DNA from: Fulvimarina sp040239565
GTDB lineage: Bacteria; Pseudomonadota; Alphaproteobacteria; Rhizobiales; Rhizobiaceae
Direction: 5' to 3'
NCBI RefSeq assembly: GCF_040239565.1
Contig: NZ_JBEHWS010000002.1
Coordinates: 248,001-312,000 of the forward strand
Length of the DNA stretch: 64,000 nucleotides
The notes under the pieces were generated by a model. That model did not search any database and was not told where the DNA came from. It saw nothing but the letters and a program-made list of their open reading frames with translations. A program made the position numbers and the translations under genes. How positions within the stretch are numbered: position 1 is the stretch's first letter; each line of letters starts with the position of its first letter. This document shows, piece after piece, positions 36,480 through 46,081 of the stretch.

Positions 36480-37616
36480 TCACTTGCAATAGGTCTTCTT
36501 CCGCTCGCGAGCGTCGAGATGGAAGTGGTTGCGGTGGAGATAGTCGTAGCCTGGGCCGAGCACCGTTCCGAACCATCGGCACCCCGAACCGCGAACGTCG
36601 TTCTGGAACGCCTTTTCGCGCGGCGAAAAGATGCCCTTCTTCTCGACATCGATTTCGGTGCCATCCGCCATCACGAAAGCCGCTACGTCGAGCGCGTTGC
36701 CACTCGCATGCTGGGAGATGCCGCCACTGCCGGCGACACGTGAACAGCGATAGGACGACGAATTCTTGATTGCGGCGACGCGTGTTCCGAGCGTCGAATG
36801 GGCGGCACGCTTGACTTCCTTGTCGACCCAGCGGGAAATCCGGAAGGCTGCATCGCAGTTGAGTGTCGCGGCGGGAGACATCGCGACGCCCTTGGCAATC
36901 CGGGTCACCTTTACTGGATAAGGTACACCGCAGGACTTGCTCGCGCGGATCGGCGCGGGTTCGGTGAACTCAACGCCAAGCTGCACCAGCGCCGCACGGC
37001 AGAGAGCTTCCTTTTTAGGCAGGTTGCGCCAGCCGGACGGCGTCTTGTGAACGAGCGGCGCGCGCTGTTTAACCGGCTCCTCCAGCTTGGGTGCGGGCCT
37101 CTTCTCCAGCGCGGCATAGGAGGTCGCTCGCGGCGGCGCGCTTTGCTGGATGCGTTTGCGATCGGCATCGGTGAGGGCACCGGGCGTGACTGCCTTCATC
37201 GCGGCCCACGGGTCCTGACGAGGCAATTCGGGCAGCATGGTTCCGCCGAACAGGGTGTCCGCATCCCGCATCGGCGTCGGAGCCGGCGATGGCGCGAGAT
37301 CGGGCGATGGCTGCGCGACCGGCAGAAGCGTGTTCTCGGTCGGAGCCGGCACGTTTCGCGGTATGAGATCGTTCGCGAGGCTGTCGACGGCGGAGGGCTG
37401 CGGGACGCTCTTCGGACTTTGCGCCGGTGCGGTCGCGTTCGTTCCGAACATGTCGACCGCCGAGGGGCTTGGTCGATAGGCCTCGTCGGGCGCGGGAATA
37501 TTGCCGCCCCAAACGAGATTTCCGTTTGCCTGGGCCATGGAGGGCGCACTCAAGCCCACGACGACAAGAGCCGCCGCGCGCCATGATCCGCCCCCAACGC
37601 GAATACGCAAAACCAT
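36480..37616 (-). CDS. extensin-like family exported protein
   Basis: The 378-residue protein has a signal peptide (residues about 1-30), a long Pro/Ala-rich disordered region to about residue 190, and a C-terminal extensin-like (DUF/PF06904) domain with conserved cysteines (SKSCGVPYP, LNCDAAF, YRCSR, SGCRW) and ISQHASGNALDVAAF. The His/Asp pattern resembles D-Ala-D-Ala carboxypeptidase folds, which suggests cell-wall work. It is a lone gene convergent with the YrhK-like gene. Confidence 0.88.
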   Translation of the reverse strand: MVLRIRVGGGSWRAAALVVVGLSAPSMAQANGNLVWGGNIPAPDEAYRPSPSAVDMFGTNATAPAQSPKSVPQPSAVDSLANDLIPRNVPAPTENTLLPVAQPSPDLAPSPAPTPMRDADTLFGGTMLPELPRQDPWAAMKAVTPGALTDADRKRIQQSAPPRATSYAALEKRPAPKLEEPVKQRAPLVHKTPSGWRNLPKKEALCRAALVQLGVEFTEPAPIRASKSCGVPYPVKVTRIAKGVAMSPAATLNCDAAFRISRWVDKEVKRAAHSTLGTRVAAIKNSSSYRCSRVAGSGGISQHASGNALDVAAFVMADGTEIDVEKKGIFSPREKAFQNDVRGSGCRWFGTVLGPGYDYLHRNHFHLDARERKKTYCK

Positions 37617-37732
37617 GCGTTGGGTCCTTCAATTGCCCGTCTCTGGGCGTCGAACCCTGGTGTTTACAGGAACGCGGTTAGCGAAGACTGAACGTGCTTC
37701 GCATCTGCGAGGTCGGAGCAATCACGCCGCGA

Positions 37733-38215
37733 TCAATAAGTTGTGCCATCCTTGCGCGTGAAAACCCATGCTCCCTCCCGCCAAACTGCGACCAGATCGT
37801 CCTCGGGATATTCCGCCGAATCTCCTGGACTGCGATCGCCGATTTCCAGATATTTGACAGGCGTTTCGGAGCGGTTCACCAGATGATGGGCGCGGCCCTT
37901 TGCCGGAAAACCCGCGCACATTCCAGGCGTCATCGCGACTTCTCCTTCGTCGGTAACGAGGGTCGCTGTCCCTTCGATCACATAGACAAACTCGTCTTGC
38001 GTTTCATGGCGATGGAGAAGGGCCGAAACTGCTCCCGGCTCCAGAACCGTCAGATTGACGCCGAAATTGGCGAGGCCGAAAAGATCGCCGATCCGGCGTT
38101 TTGTGCGCCCCGACATCCGGCTCTTGAACGGTTCGGGATAATTGCTCGGCTTGGTACGAACGGGAGCCTCCAGCGCGAGGATCGCTAGAGGCGTTTCGCT
38201 ATTGTTTTCGGACAT
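37733..38215 (-). CDS. cupin-domain protein
   Basis: This 160-residue single-domain cupin has the two cupin motifs in HRHETQDEFVYVIEGTATLV and PGMCAGFPAKGRAHHLVN, with a metal set of His, His, Glu and His. Relatives are small-molecule isomerases, dioxygenases or binding proteins; nothing narrows it here. An ATG at 38224 is an alternative start, with GGAG only two bases before it. Confidence 0.82.
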   Translation of the reverse strand: MSENNSETPLAILALEAPVRTKPSNYPEPFKSRMSGRTKRRIGDLFGLANFGVNLTVLEPGAVSALLHRHETQDEFVYVIEGTATLVTDEGEVAMTPGMCAGFPAKGRAHHLVNRSETPVKYLEIGDRSPGDSAEYPEDDLVAVWREGAWVFTRKDGTTY

Positions 38216-38284
38216 GAACGCCATCGCTCCGTTCTCACAGCGTATCGCCCGAAATTATCCATAGGACGACCTGTCGGAAAGCGA

Positions 38285-39229
38285 TCAGTTCGAGGCGGCG
38301 CTTGTCTCGGCCGTGGCATCGTTCAGATCCCAGTCGTAGCGATAGCTGACGATCTCGGCATCCGCTCCGCTTAGCCAATCGGCGCGCTCACCCTCGGCAT
38401 AGGTCTGCATGTAATCGGTGATCTCGTCGGCTCCGCCGAAATCATCCGCATACCAATCGAAGATCTTCGAGGCGAGAAGATTACCGGTGTTCGATCGGCG
38501 AAGGCCGCGTTCGGAATTGATGTAGAGACGCGCCGCCGCTTCGAGATCTGCCTCCAGCGTCTCGGCGGTCCAAGGTGTCGGCTTCAGATCGGGGCATCCG
38601 ATCGAGGCGCAGTTGACGGCGTAGTGAACACGCTCGTCGCCCATCGGGCGCAGGATCGAATGCTCGATCTCGTCGAGCGACAATTCCGTGCCGTCGATCG
38701 TCACGAGGTCTGCCGACCATGGGCCGATGTCGAAGGCGCTGGATAGGGAGGCGAACAGGCCTTCATCCGCCTCTTCGATGCGAATGTCGCGGATCGATTC
38801 CACCGGGTAATGATCCAGCACGACGTCGAGGGTCAGCGCATTGTAGAGATTGGTGTAGAAAGCGAATTTCTGGGACGCGGTCAGCGCCTTTACGTCGAGC
38901 GCCGTCCAACGCGCGATCATGCCCTTCAGAGCCTGATGATCGGCGTCCGTTACAGCCGCATACCGGAACCGGTTGAGACCGTCCGGATCGTCCTCGACAT
39001 ATTTGGCGAGAAAATCGGCATAGGGCTGCCAGTCAAGATCGATCGTCTGTTCGTCCGCTTGGCCAGCAAAGGATTCGGCAACCGTTTTGTCTGCGCGGTC
39101 ATTAAGTCCCGTCACATCGAAAGGCTTGGCTTCGAAGGCTGACGCGGTCGCAGGTATCAGAACCGATAATCCGAGAACAGCGCCAAGCACCAAGGCCTTC
39201 TTCGAATGAAATGAACGTTCGCGAAGCAT
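38285..39229 (-). CDS. exported DUF547 protein
   Basis: The 314-residue protein has a signal peptide ending ATASAFEAKPF and a DUF547 domain with FAFYTNLYNALTLDVVLDHYP, FDIGPWSADLVTIDGTELSLD and RVHYAVNCASIGCPDL, where the Cys/His residues recall a papain-like or transglutaminase-like site. The start at 39229 follows CAGGAGACG. The function of the family is unknown; it is periplasmic here. Confidence 0.87.
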   Translation of the reverse strand: MLRERSFHSKKALVLGAVLGLSVLIPATASAFEAKPFDVTGLNDRADKTVAESFAGQADEQTIDLDWQPYADFLAKYVEDDPDGLNRFRYAAVTDADHQALKGMIARWTALDVKALTASQKFAFYTNLYNALTLDVVLDHYPVESIRDIRIEEADEGLFASLSSAFDIGPWSADLVTIDGTELSLDEIEHSILRPMGDERVHYAVNCASIGCPDLKPTPWTAETLEADLEAAARLYINSERGLRRSNTGNLLASKIFDWYADDFGGADEITDYMQTYAEGERADWLSGADAEIVSYRYDWDLNDATAETSAASN

Positions 39230-39353
39230 AGGACGTCTCCTGTGGTCGGTCCGGACTCGGTCAGACGGCATGGATCAGCCGTTCATGTGCAGCTTCGGCA
39301 CGTCGGCGGGAGAAGTTACGTGGCAAATGGCAGGAGAGTTTCGAAGGCGCGCC

Positions 39354-40538
39354 CTATTCAGCCGCTGTCATAATCCGCGGGGGAACAGCCTCGCGCCCCT
39401 GGATCGAACCATCGATGACGCCGCCGCCGAGAACTTCGGCGCCTGCGCCTCCCTCGCCGTAGAAGACGCAAGCCTGGCCCTTGGCGACACCATATTCGGC
39501 AGCGAGGAGTTCGACCATCCAGCCGCCCTCCCCGTCCGCGACGAGCCGGGCCGGGCTCGGCGGGCGCGTCGAGCGGAGCTTGACGAAGATCTCGCGGGCT
39601 TCGGCGGCGTAGGCTTCAGGGTTTTCCTCGGCAAGCCAATTGACCTCGCGCAGCCGAACGGCGTGGGTCGCAAGCGCCTCACGCGGACCGACCACCACCC
39701 GGCGCGCAGCCGGATCGAGCTTCAAGACGTAGAGCGGCTCACCCGCCGCAACGCCGAGGCCGCGGCGCTGCCCCACGGTGAAGTTGATGATACCCTCGTG
39801 GTGGCCAAGCACCCGGCCATCGACGTGCACGATCTCGCCGGGGTCGCCGGCCTCGGGGCGCAGCTTGCGGATGAGGTCCGAATACTTTCCCGCCGGAACG
39901 AAGCAGATGTCCTGGCTGTCCGGCTTCGAGGCGATGGCAAGGCCGTGCTTCGCCGCGATCTCGCGCGTCTCGTCCTTGGTCAGCGCGGCGAGCGGGAAGC
40001 GAAGGAAATCCACCTGCTCCTGCGTGGTGCCATAAAGAAAATAGCTCTGGTCGCGATCGAGATCGAAGGGCCGGTGGAGGCTGCGATGCTCGCCGCGCCT
40101 GCGGCTCTCGATGTAATGCCCGGTCGCCAGCGCGTCCGCACCGAGGTCCATCGCGGTCTTCAGAAGGTCCCGGAACTTGACGGTCTGGTTGCACGAGACG
40201 CACGGGATCGGCGTCTCGCCCGCCACATAGGCGTCGGCGAAGGGGTCGATCACCGCCTCGCGGAAGTTCTCCTCATAATCGAGGACATAATGGGGGATGC
40301 CGAGAAGATCGCAGACCCGCCTTGCGTCGCGGATATCCTGGCCCGCACAGCAGGCACCGGCCTTCGCCGGCGTATCGCCCGCATCGTAGAGCTGGAGCGT
40401 GATGCCGACGACGTCGTAGCCTTCTTCCTTCAGGATCGCCGCCGTGACGGACGAATCGACGCCGCCGGACATGGCGACGATCACGCGCGTATCCTCCGGC
40501 GTCTTGGCGATATCGAGGCTGTTGAGTTGAGTCGTCAT
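39354..40538 (-). CDS. mnmA: tRNA-specific 2-thiouridylase MnmA
   Basis: The 394-residue enzyme puts sulfur on U34 of tRNA-Lys, -Glu and -Gln. The PP-loop SGGVDSS lies at residues 24-30, the catalytic cysteines are C116 (in PCVSCN) and C212 (in SQDICFVP), and the C-terminal beta-barrel is complete. The start at 40538 begins MTTQLNSL. It is a lone gene, divergent from sciP across about 290 bases. Confidence 0.95.
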   Translation of the reverse strand: MTTQLNSLDIAKTPEDTRVIVAMSGGVDSSVTAAILKEEGYDVVGITLQLYDAGDTPAKAGACCAGQDIRDARRVCDLLGIPHYVLDYEENFREAVIDPFADAYVAGETPIPCVSCNQTVKFRDLLKTAMDLGADALATGHYIESRRRGEHRSLHRPFDLDRDQSYFLYGTTQEQVDFLRFPLAALTKDETREIAAKHGLAIASKPDSQDICFVPAGKYSDLIRKLRPEAGDPGEIVHVDGRVLGHHEGIINFTVGQRRGLGVAAGEPLYVLKLDPAARRVVVGPREALATHAVRLREVNWLAEENPEAYAAEAREIFVKLRSTRPPSPARLVADGEGGWMVELLAAEYGVAKGQACVFYGEGGAGAEVLGGGVIDGSIQGREAVPPRIMTAAE

Positions 40539-40755
40539 GATTGCTGGGGCTCCGCCGGCCGCTCGCATTCGTATTGGAATGAGCCCTACTTAGGACGTTT
40601 GGTCCGCCCGCGCAAAAGGCGCCGCAAAGCTTACCACAGTGCGCCCGCCGCGACGGGAATTGGGCCGTTTCACCTTAACCCATGGGGCGGCGCGATGGCG
40701 AAAAGAAGGACTTCGTTTACCAAGGGCGACCTCTGAACGAAAGCTTACCCGTGGC

Positions 40756-40785
40756 TTGACGGATTCTTAGGATCAACTGGCTAGC
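40756..40785 (+). promoter_or_regulatory. candidate sciP promoter with a GANTC site
   Basis: About 40-70 bases upstream of sciP there is a TTGACG box and, one base later, GATTC, a GANTC methylation site for the cell-cycle methylase CcrM. The -10 box is less clear (around CTAGCT). CcrM/GcrA control of cell-cycle genes is known in alphaproteobacteria; its use here is inferred. Confidence 0.4.
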
Positions 40786-40825
40786 TTCGAACCCGATTAG
40801 GTCGCTGTGTAGAGTAGAGAGTCCA

Positions 40826-41116
40826 ATGGCCGATCAGGTGAGATCAAGAATAAAATACGTCATCGGCCCCGATGGGTCGCCGCTGACGCTGGCGGATCTT
40901 CCGCCGCACAATACTAGGCGTTGGGTCATTCGTCGCAAGGCGGAAGTCGTGGCAGCCGTACGTGGTGGCCTGCTCAGCCTCGAAGAGGCCTGCAGCAAGT
41001 ACACGCTGACGGTGGAGGAGTTCCTGTCCTGGCAGCTGTCGATCGATCAGCATGGCCTTGCGGGACTTCGCACGACGCAGATCCAGGAATATCGCGGTAA
41101 AGGCGATTTCCACTGA
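40826..41116 (+). CDS. sciP: CtrA inhibitor SciP (DUF1153)
   Basis: The 96-residue protein is a full-length DUF1153 helix-turn-helix protein, with YVIGPDGSPLTLADLPP, TRRWVIRRKAEVVAAV and LSLEEACSKYTLTVEEF. In Caulobacter, SciP binds CtrA and represses CtrA-activated genes in G1 cells; the family is near-universal in alphaproteobacteria. It is monocistronic and followed by a strong terminator. Confidence 0.93.
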   Translation: MADQVRSRIKYVIGPDGSPLTLADLPPHNTRRWVIRRKAEVVAAVRGGLLSLEEACSKYTLTVEEFLSWQLSIDQHGLAGLRTTQIQEYRGKGDFH

Positions 41117-41144
41117 CAAAAAAGCGAGATTTATCTCCCATCTG

Positions 41145-41173
41145 AAAAAGGCCGGCCCAGCGCCGGCCTTTTT
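41145..41173 (+). terminator. rho-independent terminator of sciP
   Basis: AAAAAGGCCGGC and GCCGGCCTTTTT form a perfect 12-bp stem around CCAGC, ending in a T run, 28 bases after the sciP stop. Confidence 0.92.
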
Positions 41174-41321
41174 CGTTGCGTCAGGCGCATCGAAGAAAAG
41201 TTCCGATCGGTTATCCACCTCCGATAGCGAGAACTATTCCTGATTCGCAGGCTTCTGCGTTGACCGGGCAATGGCCTCCCGAAATAGTCTCGCAACCTGA
41301 TTCGACAGCGAAGGGCTAATT

Positions 41322-42929
41322 ATGACGACACGCCTTACGGTTCTGACGATGGCACTCTCCGTGACAACCGGAATCGCCCTTGCCCAGGATGCGACAGAGG
41401 GAAAACCTGATCTAAGGGCGCTCGTCGACGAGCCGGTACTCCAGCCAGGCAACGACAGCGGGGCCGCGGAGCTCAGAACCTCGCTGGAGCCGTATCTGAC
41501 GAAAGAAGCCTTCGAGAGTGGCGTCGTCTCGATCGAACCCGTCGACGAAGGCTATAGCCTCGATTTCGATCTTCAGGCGCTGGTGGACAGCTTTCTTGAG
41601 GCCGAAGACATATCGCTGAAGGTCAGCGACTATTCGGTCCTCATCAGCGAACAGCCAAACGGTCAGTGGTTCGTCTCATCGAGCGGCCCCCTCTCCTTCA
41701 GTTACGCCACGGACACGCCCCCCGAGGCGACCATCGATGCTACGTTCCCCCAATCGATCGACTACGAGATCGAGACGATGGATTGGGCCGGCTATTACGA
41801 TCCGGACATCGCCACCTACACGAAATTTGAAGCCTATCTCGGCAAGACCCGGCAGGTTCAGACGAGCGCAGAAGGAACCGTGACCACGACCACCGAACCG
41901 ATCCGCATGCGCTTTACAGGAAGCCCCGGTGTGAACGGCACGGCGGATGTGGAGGTGCTTCAGTTCGGCGGAGCGAGCCGGCAGGAGATGCAAATCCCGC
42001 TCGATCCTGCCGATCCACAGGCGAACATCCCAATCGTGATCGCCAGCGGCACGACGGAAGGCGTCACGATCGGCCGAAATCTCAAATCAGCGGATATGCT
42101 GCGGCTCTATTCGGTTGGGATCGAGCTGATCCAGAACCCGGAGCGTGAGGGCTTGCTGGAGGACGTCAAAGCGGCACTTGAGGGTGCCCTCCCCCTCTGG
42201 GACAATCTTGCAGCCGAAGTCAAAATCGCCGGCTTCAACGTCGACGTCGGCACTTTTGGTTCAGGACGGGTCGGTTCGCTCGACTTCGACATGGATTTTG
42301 ACGGAATCAGCGATTCTGGACATTACACTATCGTCTACGACCTCTCCGATATCTCCGTCACCTCGCCCTTCGTGCCGGAATGGGCGAATGCCCTGATCCC
42401 GACCCAGATGCGGTTCGGGCTCGACGCGTCCAATATCGATCTTGCGGAGCCAGCCGCCATCCTGATTTCGGACCTGCGGCTTGATTCGGACGAGCCGATC
42501 CCCGACGAGACCGTCGAGGAAATCCGGGAACTCTTCAGAACGTCCCAAGCCAAGCTGGGCCTCGGCAATTCGACTGTCACCGGGCATGACTACCGCGTCG
42601 ATTATTCGGCCGAATTCGAAGACGGCGATGTTGCGGTTGAGGTGGAAGCTGAGGGAATCGATGCGGTCATCGCGAGGTTGCAGGAAGCGAGCCAGCAATA
42701 TCCGGAGGCCCTTCAGGGCGTCAGCTTCCTCCAAATTGCCAAGGGCTTCGGCAAGCCCACTGGTGAAGATACGCTGGAATGGAATGTCGATATCGCAAGC
42801 GACGGGTCCATCACCGTCAACGGCGCGATGCTGAAGCGTCCCGATCCTCAACCACTGCCCGATTCGGGCAATGAACAACTCGATCTCGATGCCCCGCCGC
42901 CAAGCGGCCAGCCGAGCGATCCGCTCTGA
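41322..42929 (+). CDS. large exported protein of unknown function
   Basis: The 535-residue protein has a signal peptide (MTTRLTVLTMALSVTTGIALAQ) and a long acidic, beta-rich mature part with no membrane segment. Alternating amphipathic strands such as KVSDYSVLISEQPNGQWFVS and VDYSAEFEDGDVAVEVEAE recall DUF945/DUF2125-like or AsmA-like periplasmic proteins, but I cannot assign a family. The C-terminus is Pro/Asp-rich. It is a lone gene between the sciP terminator and the terminator of the polyprenyl-sugar operon. Confidence 0.78.
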   Translation: MTTRLTVLTMALSVTTGIALAQDATEGKPDLRALVDEPVLQPGNDSGAAELRTSLEPYLTKEAFESGVVSIEPVDEGYSLDFDLQALVDSFLEAEDISLKVSDYSVLISEQPNGQWFVSSSGPLSFSYATDTPPEATIDATFPQSIDYEIETMDWAGYYDPDIATYTKFEAYLGKTRQVQTSAEGTVTTTTEPIRMRFTGSPGVNGTADVEVLQFGGASRQEMQIPLDPADPQANIPIVIASGTTEGVTIGRNLKSADMLRLYSVGIELIQNPEREGLLEDVKAALEGALPLWDNLAAEVKIAGFNVDVGTFGSGRVGSLDFDMDFDGISDSGHYTIVYDLSDISVTSPFVPEWANALIPTQMRFGLDASNIDLAEPAAILISDLRLDSDEPIPDETVEEIRELFRTSQAKLGLGNSTVTGHDYRVDYSAEFEDGDVAVEVEAEGIDAVIARLQEASQQYPEALQGVSFLQIAKGFGKPTGEDTLEWNVDIASDGSITVNGAMLKRPDPQPLPDSGNEQLDLDAPPPSGQPSDPL

Positions 42930-43025
42930 TAACGTTCGTTGGCGGAAGCGCCGATGTAGAACGCGCGAGCGCCCGCTCGCTCGCAGCGTTCGCGTCAGAT
43001 CGGCCTTGCCGCCGAAGACTTTCTC

Positions 43026-43068
43026 AAAAAATTCGAAGGGGCCGAACGTTTCCGTCCGACCCCTTCGT
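43026..43068 (-). terminator. terminator of the polyprenyl-phosphate sugar operon
   Basis: CGAAGGGG-CCGAACG pairs with CGTCCGACCCCTTCG (one G-T wobble region), and on the minus strand the hairpin is followed by AATTTTTTGAG. It lies about 30 bases after the aminotransferase stop and closes the leftward five-gene operon. Confidence 0.82.
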
Positions 43069-43098
43069 CTGCCTTCCCTGTCGAAGGAGGCGTGATCG

Positions 43099-44550
<1,452 letters not shown>

Positions 44551-44560
44551 GAAAGCCTCC

Positions 44561-45574
44561 TTATTCGGCCGGTTGCATGGCGGCGACGGGCTTGCCCGCC
44601 TTGCCGGAGAGCTTGGCGCGGTACTCGCTATAGGCCGCGATCAGCATGTCTTCGTCACGGTATTGCGGCACCCAGCCGAGCTGATCCTTGCCCTTTGTCA
44701 CGTCGAGGACGCAGTTCTCGTCGGCGATGAGATACTGCTCGGGGTCCATGAGCGGCTTGTTCATCCAGTCGAGCGCGTCGAGGGTCTTCTTCACCGCCCA
44801 GCCCGGCGTCGGGATCAGGATCGAGCGCGATTCCGCATGGCGGATCAGATCGCCGAGGAGCTTTCGAACCGGCGGCGGATTGAGCGAACCGAGATTGTAA
44901 GCCTCGTTGGGAACGCCGGCCTTCCATGCAAGCCGCGCCGCCTCGGCGCAGTCGAACACCGAGATGAACTGATAGGGGTTCTTGCCCGAGCCGATCATCG
45001 GAACGGGGAGATTGTTGTCGATCAGCTTGAACAGCTTTTCGAGAATGCCGAGACGGCCCGGGCCGATGATGAGGCGCGGCCGGAAGAGCGAGATGCTCAT
45101 CCCTTTTTCGCGCCACTCCTGCGCCAGATATTCGGTATCGAGCTTGGATTGGCCGTATTCGCCGAGCGGGGCAACCGGATGCTCCTCGGTCATCGGGTAG
45201 GCGACCGTATGGCCGTAGATCATGTCGGTGGTGAAGTGGACGAGCCTCTGCGCTCCCGCCTTATCCATCGCCTCGATGATATTCTTCGTGCCGTCGTAGT
45301 TCACCGGATAGAAGAACTCGTGGCGCTTGGCGCGCACCTGAAGCGGCGAGAGCATCTTTGCCGACAGGTTGTAGACCATGTCGTCGGCTTTCAGCCCAAG
45401 CTTGGCGATCGCGGCCGGATCGGTCACGTCGCAATGGACGTGCCGAACGCTGGCATAGTGCGGGAAATCGCCCTTGGCGATATCGGCGACGACAACCTCT
45501 TCACCGTCTTCGTTGAGCTTCTTGGCAAGATGCCGGCCGACGAAGCCGTCGCCTCCAAACAGGATATGTCTCAT
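44561..45574 (-). CDS. NAD-dependent epimerase/dehydratase (extended SDR)
   Basis: The 337-residue protein has the N-terminal Rossmann motif FGGDGFVGRHLA, the catalytic pair in YGQSK and the extended SDR substrate domain with RPRLIIGPGRLG and YQFISVFDCAEAA. It resembles nucleotide-sugar epimerases and sterol dehydrogenase-like SDRs. Inside this operon it could reduce or epimerise the keto-sugar made by the DprE1-like enzyme, although classical DprE2 is a short SDR of a different subfamily. Its start overlaps the membrane protein gene by 4 bases. Confidence 0.88.
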   Translation of the reverse strand: MRHILFGGDGFVGRHLAKKLNEDGEEVVVADIAKGDFPHYASVRHVHCDVTDPAAIAKLGLKADDMVYNLSAKMLSPLQVRAKRHEFFYPVNYDGTKNIIEAMDKAGAQRLVHFTTDMIYGHTVAYPMTEEHPVAPLGEYGQSKLDTEYLAQEWREKGMSISLFRPRLIIGPGRLGILEKLFKLIDNNLPVPMIGSGKNPYQFISVFDCAEAARLAWKAGVPNEAYNLGSLNPPPVRKLLGDLIRHAESRSILIPTPGWAVKKTLDALDWMNKPLMDPEQYLIADENCVLDVTKGKDQLGWVPQYRDEDMLIAAYSEYRAKLSGKAGKPVAAMQPAE

Positions 45575-46011
45575 TGGGAAACCTCGTGGGCAGCAGTCTG
45601 GGTAAGTTCGACGGCGGTTTCGGCCTCCTCGCTGACGGCAGAGCCGCCCTGGGCGATGAAGTACGTTCCGACGCAGATGAGGGCGATGCCGCCGACGCGA
45701 TACGCGTTGAGATCTTCGGAGAAGACGAAATACGCAAAGACCGCGACCGCGACATAGGCGAGCGACAGGAAGGGATAGGCGTAGGAGAGTTCGACCTTCG
45801 ACAGGACGTAGAGATGCGATGCCATCGAAATGACGAAGGTGCAGAGCCCGAGGAAGACGAAGGGGCTGAAGACGATCGACAAGAGCTTGAGGATCGGGTT
45901 CACGCCCGCGAAGCTGATCGCGCCGAGCTGCATCATGCCGTATTTCAGCATGACCTGCGCGGCCGCATTGGTGAACACGGTGAACAGAATAAAGGGAATA
46001 TATTTCGACAT
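45571..46011 (-). CDS. small EamA/EmrE-like membrane protein, possible lipid-sugar flippase
   Basis: This 146-residue protein has four membrane helices in the EmrE/ArnE-like half-DMT layout, with AAAQVMLKYG in helix 1 and VELSYAYPFLSLAYV in helix 3, plus a polar acidic tail. ArnE/ArnF proteins flip undecaprenyl-phosphate-aminoarabinose, so a flippase role for the operon product fits. It is translationally coupled to the downstream SDR (ATGA overlap) and lies about 70 bases after the DprE1-like gene. Confidence 0.83.
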   Translation of the reverse strand: MSKYIPFILFTVFTNAAAQVMLKYGMMQLGAISFAGVNPILKLLSIVFSPFVFLGLCTFVISMASHLYVLSKVELSYAYPFLSLAYVAVAVFAYFVFSEDLNAYRVGGIALICVGTYFIAQGGSAVSEEAETAVELTQTAAHEVSQ

Positions 46012-46081
46012 GGGCTCTAGGGCTCCGTACGGGCCGATCTTTCGCTAGGTCCGTTTGTAAGGATGATGATCGACCGATCCG

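Noticed and set aside
39270..40736. Rightward frame of 488 codons
   Set aside because: It is antisense to mnmA and shows only the low-complexity composition typical of mirror frames.
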